8,313 bases of DNA from CAYLPJ01 sp964385465 (GCA_964385465.1 CAYLPJ010000112.1:1-8313), one strand, 5' to 3'. Positions 1 through 6,763 are shown, numbered from the stretch's first letter. The notes: a model not told the origin generated them from the sequence alone. Program-made: numbers and translations.

Positions 1-311
1 AGCGGCGTCGTTGCCGCCGCACTCCACAGGGCGCGTAGCGGGATCTGGAGGGCGTGAACCGCAGCGCCGGTCCTTTCGCAGACGGGGGGCCGAATCCCGG
101 AGAGCCCGTCGCGGCGAGCGTGACGGCCGGGGGCGCTCACTGCATCTCGGCTGGGGGCGCCGGAGATTTCGCCTGGCCGCGTTCGCCGGGGGGGAGGGCG
201 AATCGTAGGGTTCCTCCAGTCGCCGAGCGGCCGGGGCGGGCGCGGCCCGACGGACGCTTCGCAGCGACGGGAAACGTACCCCTAATCCTGGACTTCAGGG
301 CGGAGGCACCG
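1..311. other. Upstream stretch with no supportable gene
   Basis: This stretch is very GC-rich and repetitive in texture, for example GGGGGCGC occurs twice between 129 and 162. An open frame runs through it from a GTG at 54 into the next gene, but its translation is low-complexity (Gly, Ala, Arg, Pro) with no protein-like pattern, and the GGAGG near 48-52 sits too close to that GTG. I see no convincing sigma-70 promoter, tRNA or strong terminator. It probably holds the leader and promoter of the gene starting at 312. Confidence 0.4.
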
Positions 312-965
312 GTGAAGGCCAATTCTTGGATGACGACCCGAACGACGCTCGCGATCACGATCCTGGCCGTGACGGCCCTGTGCGCCCCGGCGGGCGCGGA
401 GGTCATGGACTTCAAGGGCACCGGCGCCGGCAGCAGCGTGCGGGTCCAGGCCCCCGGCATGAAGACGTGGACCTTCGCCGGCCAGCTCCAGGTCGAGTGG
501 CAGGACGAGACCTACAACGGCTACTGCGTGGACCTCTACCAGTCCGCCGGGGACATGACCGCCGAGCCCATGCCCGTCACCGAGCTGGCCAACGGCGACA
601 TGGTCGCCTGGCTGTTCGACACCTACGGGACGACGGCGACCACCGGCGACGAGGCCGCGGCCGTGCAGGTCGCCATGTGGGAGCTGGTCACCGAGAATTC
701 CCCCCACTACAACGTGGGCACGGGCAGCTTCAAGGTCTCCGGCAACTCCTCGGTGAGCGACCTGGCGGACAGCTACCTCGACGGGCTGCCGGACAGCTAC
801 ACGCCCTCGCCGACGATGACGGTGCTGGCCAGCGCGTTCAAGCAGGACATCCTCATCGGCCACGTCGGCTCGCCGGTGCCCGAGCCGGGCGCCCTGGCCA
901 CTCTCGCCGCCGGCGCCGGGCTGGTCGTCTTCCGCCGCCGGCGCCGCCGCCCGGCCGTGGCGTGA
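312..965 (+). CDS. Exported PEP-CTERM protein with thioester-like (TED) motifs
   Basis: The product is 217 residues. I start it at GTG 312 because GGAGG at 302-306 lies 5 nt upstream; the in-frame ATG at 330 has a poorer site. Residues 1-29 look like a signal peptide (hydrophobic run about 13-25, then APAGA before Glu30). The C-terminus is a canonical PEP-CTERM sorting signal: V-P-E-P at 189-192, a short hydrophobic segment about 193-208, then an arginine cluster. Known role of that signal: export and processing by an exosortase at the cell envelope, often with exopolysaccharide. The mature domain has Y-C-V-D (Cys72) and V-Q-V-A-M-W (Gln119), spaced and patterned like the Cys and Gln of TQXA/TED thioester domains, which form an internal Cys-Gln thioester. 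That assignment is an inference. It is convergent with the PHP gene, 12 nt away. Its ligand or function is unknown. Confidence 0.85.
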   Translation: MKANSWMTTRTTLAITILAVTALCAPAGAEVMDFKGTGAGSSVRVQAPGMKTWTFAGQLQVEWQDETYNGYCVDLYQSAGDMTAEPMPVTELANGDMVAWLFDTYGTTATTGDEAAAVQVAMWELVTENSPHYNVGTGSFKVSGNSSVSDLADSYLDGLPDSYTPSPTMTVLASAFKQDILIGHVGSPVPEPGALATLAAGAGLVVFRRRRRRPAVA

Positions 966-990
966 CCGCCCCGGGGGTCACCGCCCCCGG
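962..990. terminator. Hairpin between convergent genes, shared terminator candidate
   Basis: Two competing perfect stems lie here. GTGACC (962-967) pairs with GGTCAC (976-981) and contains the stop codons of both convergent genes (TGA 963-965 on plus; TCA 978-980, read as TGA on minus). CCGGGGG (971-977) pairs with CCCCCGG (984-990) around a 6-nt loop. There is no T-tract on either strand, so intrinsic termination is uncertain; the arrangement fits a compact bidirectional stop between tail-to-tail genes. Confidence 0.35.
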
Positions 991-1886
991 CGGCACCAGG
1001 CGCCCAGCAGCTCCGGATCGAGGGCGGCGATGGGCACGCGGGGCCGGCCGAGGCGGACGTGGGGCTTGCCCCCGCCGTGGAAGTCCGAGCCGCCGGTGAC
1101 GTACAGGCCCAGCTCGGCGGCGAGGCCCAGGCACCGCCGCGTCTGCTCGGGGGAGTGATCGCTGTGGTAGGCCTCGATGCCGGTCAGGCCGGCGTCGGCG
1201 AGGCGGCGGACCATGGCGGCCAGCTCGTCGCCGGTGGCGCAGCGAAGCTGCACGGCGTGCGCGAGCACGGCCTCCCCGCCGGCGTCGCGCAGGGCGGCGA
1301 TCGCCTCGCCCGGGGGCACGCGCTCCTTGTCCACGTAGGCCGGCGCCCCCTTGCCGACGTACCGCTCGAAGGCGTCCTGCGCGCTTCGGGCGTAGCCCTT
1401 GCGGCGGACGGCCTCGGCGATGTGCAGCCGGGTGACGATCTCGGGCGCGTCGCCGCCGGCGGTCAGTTCGGCGCGGACGTCGTCCATGTCCACGTCGACG
1501 CCCATCGCCTGGAGCTTTGCGACCATCTTCGGGTTCCGCTCGGCGCGGGCGGCCAGGAGGCGGTCGGTGATCGCCCGCAGCGCCGGGGCGTTCTCGTCGA
1601 TGCCGAGCCCGAGGATATGCAGCGTGCCCGGGGGGTACTCGGCGGAGATCTCGATCCCGGGCACGAAGCACAGCTCCGGCCGGTCGGCGGCGGCGGTTCG
1701 CGCCTCGGCCAGGCCGGCGGCGGTGTCGTGATCGGTCAGGGCGACGGCGGCAAGGCCCTCGGCGTCGGCCAGGCCGACCAGCTCCGCCGGCGCCAGCGTG
1801 CCGTCCGAGCGGTTGCTGTGGGCGTGGAGGTCCACGAACCGCCGCGAGCCCCCGCCGCCGGGGACGTTGGGTGCGTCTTCTCGCAT
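978..1886 (-). CDS. PHP-domain 3',5'-nucleoside bisphosphate phosphatase / RNase AM-like (YciV/TrpH family)
   Basis: The 302-residue product carries the full set of PHP metal ligands in order: D-L-H-A-H (His21, His23), S-D-G (Asp28), T-D-H-D (52-54), P-G-I-E-I-S (Glu79), H-I-L-G-L-G (His90), a mid-protein His155, A-H (His210), Y-H-S-D-H (241-244) and G-S-D-F-H-G (Asp268, His270). This pattern and length match the YciV/TrpH/Cv1693 family, whose studied members remove the 3'-phosphate from nucleoside 3',5'-bisphosphates such as pAp and, in E. coli, trim RNA 5' ends as RNase AM. The usual A-H-P around His210 reads A-H-A here. It starts 9 nt after the cysK stop, with GGGGAG at 1899-1904 overlapping the end of cysK, so the two are very likely co-transcribed. 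Next to cysK, PAP removal is the attractive role (inference). A DNA polymerase-associated PHP role is unlikely because no polymerase domain is present. Confidence 0.9.
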   Translation of the reverse strand: MREDAPNVPGGGGSRRFVDLHAHSNRSDGTLAPAELVGLADAEGLAAVALTDHDTAAGLAEARTAAADRPELCFVPGIEISAEYPPGTLHILGLGIDENAPALRAITDRLLAARAERNPKMVAKLQAMGVDVDMDDVRAELTAGGDAPEIVTRLHIAEAVRRKGYARSAQDAFERYVGKGAPAYVDKERVPPGEAIAALRDAGGEAVLAHAVQLRCATGDELAAMVRRLADAGLTGIEAYHSDHSPEQTRRCLGLAAELGLYVTGGSDFHGGGKPHVRLGRPRVPIAALDPELLGAWCRRGR

Positions 1887-1895
1887 GCCGACAGC

Positions 1896-2849
<954 letters not shown>

Positions 2850-2921
2850 GGAAGTTTCCTTTCGCGGCCGCGGAACGCGCCGGCGGCCTGACGGATCATG
2901 GTAGGCGCCCGGGCGGGCGTT

Positions 2922-3713
2922 TCATGCCCCCAGGTGCTCAAAGCGCCGCTGCTTGCAGCAGATGCAGTCGGGGTCGGCGTCGAAGCCGGCGGCGATCCGG
3001 CGGAACGTGCCCTTCCAGAGGTCGATCCGCGTCAGCCGGGGCTGGACCGCGTCCAGCCGCCCGGCGAGGACCTTCATCGCCTCGGTCGCCAGGATGCCCG
3101 AGACCGTCGCCACGCCGGGCCCGAGCACGCCCGCGGCGACGGGTGCCAGCTCCTCGCCGGCGTCGGGCGGGCAGTCGTAGAGGCATCGCAGGCAGGCGGT
3201 CCGCCCGGGCAGGACGGCGAGGACCTGCCCCTCGGCGCCGACGGCCCCGGCGAAGACCCACGGCCGGCCTTCGCGGACGGCGTAGTCGTTGAGGACGAAC
3301 CGCGTGGCGAAGTTGTCCGTGCCGTCGCAGATCACGTCCGCGCCGTCGGCGAGCTCGGCGACGTTGCCGGCGTCCAGCCGGGCCTCGACGCACTCGACCG
3401 TCACGTCGGCGTTGATCTGCCGCAGGCGAGCCGTCGCGGCGCGGGCCTTGCCCACCCCGGCGTCCGCGTCGGCGTCGGTGTACAGCGCCTGGCGGTGGAG
3501 GTTGGGCGCCTCGACGCGGTCGGCGTCGACCAGCCGAAGCCGGCCCACCCCCGCCCGCGCCAACAGCGCCGCCGTCCAGGACCCGAGCCCGCCGACGCCG
3601 ACGAGCAGGGCCGTCGCGCCGGCGAGACGTCGCTGGCCTTCGCCTGCCAGGCCGCCGAAGGCGATCTGCCGGGCGTACCGGCGGGCGAGATGGTCGTCGG
3701 GGGCCTCGGTCAT
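2922..3713 (-). CDS. ThiF/MoeB/HesA-family E1-like adenylyltransferase
   Basis: The 263-residue product begins R-R-Y-A-R-Q-I (11-17), the usual start of MoeB/ThiF proteins, then has G-V-G-G-L-G (39-44) for ATP, V-D-A-D-R-V-E-x-x-N-L-x-R-Q (62-75) and D-G-T-D-N-F (130-135). Four cysteines placed as two CxxC pairs (Cys174/177 and Cys250/253) form the structural zinc site. The family adenylates the C-terminal Gly-Gly of small ubiquitin-like sulfur carriers (ThiS, MoaD, CysO). There is no rhodanese domain, and no ThiS, MoaD or CysO gene is visible in the window, so its partner is unknown and I assign no symbol. The frame is open upstream to 3950, but that part is Arg/Pro-rich junk; ATG 3713 has GGTG at 3720-3723, 6 nt before it, while ATG 3725 is a possible alternative. 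It leads cysK by 72 nt, and a CGCCC/GGGCG hairpin at 2906-2919 lies between them. Confidence 0.9.
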   Translation of the reverse strand: MTEAPDDHLARRYARQIAFGGLAGEGQRRLAGATALLVGVGGLGSWTAALLARAGVGRLRLVDADRVEAPNLHRQALYTDADADAGVGKARAATARLRQINADVTVECVEARLDAGNVAELADGADVICDGTDNFATRFVLNDYAVREGRPWVFAGAVGAEGQVLAVLPGRTACLRCLYDCPPDAGEELAPVAAGVLGPGVATVSGILATEAMKVLAGRLDAVQPRLTRIDLWKGTFRRIAAGFDADPDCICCKQRRFEHLGA

Positions 3714-3862
3714 GCCGAGCACCATACACCGGCGGCGTGCGGACGTACAGGGCCAGCCGGGACCGCGGCGCCTTCCCGGCCGGTCGGGCGGCGGGCGGCC
3801 CGGTTCGCGCGGGGGCGGCCCCCGCGGGGCCGAGAAAGGTGGGCGGAAGCGTCGAAACCGGC

Positions 3863-3892
3863 TTGAACTGTCCTGCGAGGAATCCGTAGTAT
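3863..3892 (+). promoter_or_regulatory. Sigma-70-like promoter for the ferredoxin gene
   Basis: TTGAAC (3863-3868) and TAGTAT (3887-3892) are separated by 18 nt, each matching 4 of 6 consensus bases, in a locally less GC-rich patch. Transcription would begin near 3899, giving a leader of about 64 nt before the ATG at 3963. The prediction rests on sequence match only. Confidence 0.45.
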
Positions 3893-3962
3893 GGGCACTG
3901 CCGTACAGGGGTCGGGTCGGAGTCCCGGCCGGTTCTTCAGCCAGGTACATAGGAGCGAGCAG

Positions 3963-4133
3963 ATGTCTTTCAAGATCACAGACGCATGCACGTCATGCGG
4001 CACGTGCGTTGAGGCTTGTCCTTCCGAGGCCATCTCCGAGGGCGACGACAAGCACGTCATCGACCAGGACGCGTGCATCGAGTGCGGCGCGTGCGTCGAC
4101 ACCTGCCCCGTCGAGGCCATCGTCGAAGAGTAG
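3963..4133 (+). CDS. 2[4Fe-4S] ferredoxin, clostridial type
   Basis: This 56-residue protein consists of two tandem CxxCxxCxxxC[P] motifs: Cys9, 12, 15, 19 followed by Pro, and Cys38, 41, 44, 48 followed by Pro. The internal pseudo-twofold repeat (D-A-C-x-x-C-G and P-x-E-A-I in both halves) and the length are exactly those of small bacterial dicluster ferredoxins. These are soluble low-potential electron carriers for oxidoreductases such as pyruvate:ferredoxin oxidoreductase or hydrogenases; its partner is not in the window. I chose ATG 3963 over the upstream in-frame codons because AGGAG at 3951-3955 lies 7 nt before it and the fold starts there. It stands alone between the divergent E1-like gene and a terminator-like hairpin, so it is probably monocistronic. 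The second cluster has the standard spacing, without the insertion seen in Alvin-type ferredoxins. Confidence 0.95.
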   Translation: MSFKITDACTSCGTCVEACPSEAISEGDDKHVIDQDACIECGACVDTCPVEAIVEE

Positions 4134-4154
4134 TCCCGCGAGCACAGCGACCCA

Positions 4155-4189
4155 CGGGCCGCGAGCGTCCCCGACGGCGCCGCGGCCCG
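4155..4189 (+). terminator. GC-rich stem-loop after the ferredoxin gene
   Basis: CGGGCCGCG (4155-4163) pairs perfectly with CGCGGCCCG (4181-4189), a 9-bp stem around a 17-nt loop that itself contains CGTC/GACG (4166-4169/4173-4176). It begins 22 nt past the ferredoxin stop codon. No T-run follows, so it may be a non-canonical or Rho-assisted terminator, or an RNA-stabilising structure. Confidence 0.5.
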
Positions 4190-4208
4190 CTGCGTGCGCC
4201 GGACGGGA

Positions 4209-4256
4209 GCAAGCAGCGAAACGGGACGAGACCCTGAGTCTTGAGCCTGACCCCGT
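4209..4256 (+). repeat. Left inverted-repeat copy flanking the ATPase-DUF4276 cassette
   Basis: On the plus strand this copy reads GCAAGCA (4209-4215), GAAACGGGACGAGA (4218-4231), a variable middle, then CCTGACCCCGT (4246-4256). The same blocks in the same order occur on the minus strand at 6415-6362, with 7/7, 13/14 and 11/11 matches, so the two copies face each other across the cassette. Just inside it, GTTCCC (4255-4260) and GGGAAC (4281-4286) form a further inverted pair. From memory, such C-C-T-G-A-C-C-C-C-G-rich palindromic elements resemble REP sequences that accompany Y1 (RAYT) transposases; no transposase is present here. Confidence 0.6.
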
Positions 4257-4303
4257 TCCCGCAGATGTCTTCGGGCACCGGGGAACTCGGCTCTGTCCCC
4301 TTC

Positions 4304-5002
4304 TCACCCGCGACTTCCAGCACATCCGACCTTCAGCAGAACGGCAAGCCATCTGTCGAAATGCTCGCACCGCTCCCGCAGTGTCTCCAACGGAATCATC
4401 CCCAGCACATTCGCCGCCGCAACCCCCTTCAGGCCTCGGTATTCGGGAATGTGGGCGATGATGCGGCGGGAGGGGGAGGTCTCGTGACCGTCGTCGATCG
4501 ACTCGGGAGCGGCATCGCCGATCTCGGCGATAAGGGCGTCCACGTCGGCAACGCGGCTGGGGAACTCTCGCTTCAGCGTGTCGGGGCGGGAGAGTATCAG
4601 GGCCTCGAGTTCATGGAGCTGGACGTAGGGGATGAAGCGCGATTCGATGAAATCGTCTCCCATCTCTTGGCTGACGTCTGCGGCCAGGGCGGACTCCACC
4701 ACGTCGGCGCGGTCCTGCCATGGGACATCCTCGGCGGCCTTGCGGCCGGGCCAGTCCAAGGGCATCCGGTAGTAGTCGTACATCGTGGTTACGAACACCG
4801 GTTGGTCCGGCTTGTTCAGATGGAGGAAGCGAAGGACATCGCAGCGGATCTGCGGCCAAGGGGCGACCCCGGCTTTGTGGCCGGGCAGGCCGGCTTTCGT
4901 GAATCGGCAGTCGATTCCCCGCGTCCCCAGGTACGGTGCCAGCACCTGCTGGCCAAAGCGCTGCTCGCCGTCGCCTTCGACGACCGCGTAGATCCTACTC
5001 AT
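4304..5002 (-). CDS. DUF4276 family protein, putative effector partner of the ATPase
   Basis: The 232-residue product shows the DUF4276 landmarks: V-E-G-D-G-E-Q-R-F at 8-16, T-T-M-Y-D-Y-Y-x-M-P at 72-81, an aromatic-rich D-W-P-G at 83-86, Y-V-Q-L-H-E-L-E-A-L at 126-135, H-E-T-S-P-S-R-R-I at 173-181, Y-R-G-L-K-G at 188-193 and a C-terminal C-E-H-F-D-R-W-L at 212-219. The opening V-E-G-x-x-E and the later acidic Asp76 resemble TOPRIM-type nuclease motifs, and I recall DUF4276 being grouped with TOPRIM-like folds; nuclease activity is an inference. The start is ATG 5002, with GGAGGA at 5010-5015, 7 nt upstream; the longer frame to 5074 lies inside the ATPase gene. It overlaps the ATPase by 8 nt (ATGAGTAG), so translation is probably coupled. 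No signal peptide or membrane segment is visible. G+C is lower than in the flanking genes. Confidence 0.88.
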   Translation of the reverse strand: MSRIYAVVEGDGEQRFGQQVLAPYLGTRGIDCRFTKAGLPGHKAGVAPWPQIRCDVLRFLHLNKPDQPVFVTTMYDYYRMPLDWPGRKAAEDVPWQDRADVVESALAADVSQEMGDDFIESRFIPYVQLHELEALILSRPDTLKREFPSRVADVDALIAEIGDAAPESIDDGHETSPSRRIIAHIPEYRGLKGVAAANVLGMIPLETLRERCEHFDRWLAVLLKVGCAGSRG

Positions 5003-6176
5003 ACCGGGGTCCTCCCCCGATGACGTTCTTCTCCCAAAGTTGTCCCGTGGTGTACTCGGCCAGCCAGGCCTCATACTCGGCCGGGTCGACGTTGAGGACG
5101 TGGCTCCGGCCGGCGGTGTGCTCGACGATGCGGATGTCGGCGATGTCGAAGTGATTGACCAGTGTCACCGACTGCGTCGCAAGGACCACTTGCGATTGTC
5201 CGGCGAGGCCGTGGACCATGTCGGCAACGGCGGCCACGGCTTGGGGGTGCAGGCCCAGTTCCGGCTCGTCGATGACGATCACGCCGGGCAGCAACTCCGA
5301 CGGCTGGAGGAACAGCGTCGCCAGGGCCATGAACCGCAGCGTGCCGTCGGAGAGCTGGTGCGGCCCCATCAGGTAGTCATCGCGGTGCCTCTCGTACCAG
5401 TTCAGCAGGATGTACCGCTCGTCGCGGGCCGTGGGCTCCAGTTCGAACCGCCCGAACTGCGGGCAGACCTGCCGGACGGTGCGGGCGATGCGGTCGACGT
5501 GCTCCGGGTGGGTCCGGCGCAAGCGGTGCAGAAAGGCCGCCAGATTGCCCGCGTCGGCGCGGAGGTATTTCGCGTCCTCGATGTAGTGGGCACGGCGGAC
5601 GCCGGCGGTCTCCGATGTGTCGTGAAACTGGTAGGTCCGGCAGGCGCCGAGCAGGGCGAGCATGACGCCCGCGGTTCTATTGCCACTCTCGGTCTCACTG
5701 ACCAGGGCGGTTTCCTTCTGGCCCGCGCCGAGGAAACACTGCTGCGGCTCGGGGTGCCCGGACCGCTGGTACTCGATGGACTCGTTCGTGAAGATCAGCG
5801 TGTCCGGGGCCGCCGCGGTCAGTTTGGCAGTGTACGCGTTGCGGCTGCCGCCGTCGGAGAACACCACCGCCATGTCGATCTCGCGGGTGATCTCGGGGCC
5901 GTAGTGAAGCAGCGACCTCGCTCCCCCCTCGCGGCCGATGAAGTCCTGGAGGGCACCGGTCATCATGAAACCCAGCAGTTGGAAGAACGAAACGACATTG
6001 CTCTTGCCCGCCCCGTTCGTTCCGATGAGGACGGTTACGTCGCCGAACGCGACCCGCTGCCCGTTGGCGGCCGGGCCGGTCGACGCCGCCGGCGGGGTGC
6101 TGTCGCTGGAACCCGAGCCGGGAAACGACTTGTAGCCTCCAAGGCAAAGGCTCTCGATCTTCTGCTGCGAACCCAT
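4995..6176 (-). CDS. AAA_21 / ABC-SMC-like ATPase of a two-gene cassette with DUF4276
   Basis: The 393-residue product is a RecF/OLD-like P-loop ATPase. Walker A G-T-N-G-A-G-K-S-N is at 52-60, the ABC signature-like L-S-D-G-T at 275-279, Walker B V-I-V-I-D-E-P-E at 299-306 followed by the D-loop L-G-L-H-P, and the switch A-T-Q-S at 333-336. The middle (about 100-265) is the variable, partly helical insertion of such ATPases. Between the first strand (G-Y-K-S-F, 14-18) and Walker A there is an unusual stretch of about 22 residues rich in Ser, Pro, Ala and Gly. The start ATG 6176 follows GGGAGA (6184-6189) by 7 nt; the frame is open to 6254 but without a better start. Unlike class 1 OLD proteins it has no fused C-terminal nuclease domain; the DUF4276 gene overlapping its end probably supplies the partner. 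A defence role is inference. Confidence 0.88.
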   Translation of the reverse strand: MGSQQKIESLCLGGYKSFPGSGSSDSTPPAASTGPAANGQRVAFGDVTVLIGTNGAGKSNVVSFFQLLGFMMTGALQDFIGREGGARSLLHYGPEITREIDMAVVFSDGGSRNAYTAKLTAAAPDTLIFTNESIEYQRSGHPEPQQCFLGAGQKETALVSETESGNRTAGVMLALLGACRTYQFHDTSETAGVRRAHYIEDAKYLRADAGNLAAFLHRLRRTHPEHVDRIARTVRQVCPQFGRFELEPTARDERYILLNWYERHRDDYLMGPHQLSDGTLRFMALATLFLQPSELLPGVIVIDEPELGLHPQAVAAVADMVHGLAGQSQVVLATQSVTLVNHFDIADIRIVEHTAGRSHVLNVDPAEYEAWLAEYTTGQLWEKNVIGGGPRYE

Positions 6177-6258
6177 CGGCTGGTCTCCCGGCCCCGCATC
6201 GGAACAACAGGTCGTGCCCGTTTGGCGGGCATTGCTGCCCAGTCGCCCACGCACGGAG

Positions 6259-6288
6259 TGCTTACGGCAACGATGGGCCGACTGTCAA
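6259..6288 (-). promoter_or_regulatory. Possible promoter and leader hairpin of the ATPase-DUF4276 operon
   Basis: On the minus strand a perfect TTGACA lies at 6288-6283. About 18 nt downstream the best -10 is only TAAGCA (6264-6259), a poor match, so the call is weak. Within the leader, TGCCCG/CGGGCA (6215-6220/6226-6231) makes a 6-bp hairpin with a 5-nt loop about 40 nt before the start codon. Both elements lie inside the flanking inverted repeats, so the cassette would carry its own promoter. Confidence 0.35.
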
Positions 6289-6361
6289 GCGCCGGTTGCG
6301 TCTGCGGCGCCCGACATGGCGTTGCCCCGAAGCTCGGAGGGGGCATCGGTCGCGGGGGGCC

Positions 6362-6415
6362 ACGGGGTCAGGTCTTCAGAATTCACGTTCTCATCCCGTT
6401 TCCATGGTTGCTTGC
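6362..6415 (-). repeat. Right inverted-repeat copy flanking the ATPase-DUF4276 cassette
   Basis: Read on the minus strand this copy has GCAAGCA (6415-6409), GAAACGGGATGAGA (6402-6389), a middle related to that of the left copy, then CCTGACCCCGT (6372-6362). It mirrors the plus-strand copy at 4209-4256; the inner 11-mers are identical and each copy points inward. The extra spacing here comes from a small insertion after GCAAGCA and 2 nt in the middle. Confidence 0.6.
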
Positions 6416-6426
6416 GGCAATTCTTC

Positions 6427-6447
6427 CCCGGCCCCGGTAGGGCCGGG
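6427..6447. other. Perfect 8-bp stem-loop next to the right repeat
   Basis: CCCGGCCC (6427-6434) and GGGCCGGG (6440-6447) form a perfect stem with the 5-nt loop CGGTA. It lies 11 nt outside the right inverted repeat and could be part of the same palindromic element. There is no T-tract, so I do not call it a terminator. Confidence 0.45.
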
Positions 6448-6569
6448 AGATGCCTGCCAACAGCCTGCCGCCCTTCCAGTGCTCCCATTGATACGCCGGA
6501 CGATACCGAAGGCTTACGCCGACGGCTGAACGCCGGCGGCCCTTGAGGCCTGACCAGGAAGCCCCCGGC

Positions 6570-6596
6570 GGCAACCACCGAAGCGGGATGAGTACG
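6570..6596 (+). repeat. Third, partial repeat copy, divergent from the right flank copy
   Basis: This 27-nt plus-strand stretch matches the minus-strand stretch 6412-6386 at 22 of 27 positions, with the shared core GAA-R-CGGGATGAG. The downstream CCTGACCCCGT block is missing here. The two copies are arranged head-to-head about an axis near 6491, as in a bipartite palindromic unit. Confidence 0.45.
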
Positions 6597-6683
6597 CCAT
6601 GAGGCAAACAGCAAACGAACGACAATCCCCAAACGGCAGACACGGCGGCCCGTACCGGCGGAGTCTTTCCCCCGGATTCGCCC

Positions 6684-6711
6684 TTGCCCCCATCCGCCGG
6701 GGCCGTATAAT
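6684..6711 (+). promoter_or_regulatory. Sigma-70 promoter of rpsT
   Basis: A perfect TATAAT at 6706-6711 is preceded, after a 16-nt spacer, by TTGCCC (6684-6689, 4 of 6 consensus). Transcription would start near 6718, giving a leader of about 46 nt. In so GC-rich a context an exact TATAAT is unlikely by chance, and it sits correctly ahead of a highly expressed ribosomal gene. Confidence 0.75.
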
Positions 6712-6763
6712 GCGTGGTTTCCGGTTGCCCGAGATTTCAGGATAGACAGCAGGAGAACCATCG

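Larger units (their letters stand above)
6177..6763. other. Divergent intergenic region of 587 nt without a supportable gene
   Basis: This lies between the ATPase start (minus) and rpsT (plus). It holds, in order, the ATPase leader and weak promoter, the right inverted-repeat copy, a strong hairpin at 6427-6447, a second, divergent copy of part of the repeat at 6570-6596, and the rpsT promoter. Open frames cross it on both strands, but none has family motifs or a convincing ribosome binding site. Their translations are rich in Arg, Gly and Pro; two of them end in similar short tails (N-H-G-N-G-M-R-T on minus, N-H-R-S-G-M-S-T-P on plus), which reflects the DNA repeat and possibly the decayed ends of a mobile ORF. 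Confidence 0.5.

Noticed and set aside
54..311. N-terminal extension of the PEP-CTERM protein from GTG 54
   Set aside because: It would place the signal peptide deep inside the protein; GTG 312 has a good ribosome binding site and directly precedes the signal peptide.
3714..3950. N-terminal extension of the ThiF/MoeB-like protein
   Set aside because: The extension is Arg/Pro-rich without pattern, while ThiF/MoeB proteins normally start just before the R-Y-x-R-Q motif; it also overlaps the divergent ferredoxin promoter.
4241..4300. Intrinsic terminator for the DUF4276 gene at the GTTCCC/GGGAAC pair
   Set aside because: The stem is only 6 bp with a 20-nt loop and no T-tract on the minus strand; it is better described as part of the flanking repeat.
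5040..6440. 466-codon plus-strand open frame opposite the ATPase
   Set aside because: Antisense to a clear P-loop ATPase; the translation has no family pattern.
6383..6643. Minus-strand 86-codon open frame as a small gene upstream of the ATPase
   Set aside because: It spans the right repeat, the hairpin and the third copy, has no convincing ribosome binding site and matches no family I recognise; its C-terminal similarity to other frames comes from the DNA repeat.
6177..6763. Retron-like or CRISPR-like noncoding element beside the defence-type genes
   Set aside because: No reverse transcriptase, no regularly spaced direct repeats and no msr/msd-like structure; the repeats here are three degenerate copies in mixed orientation.
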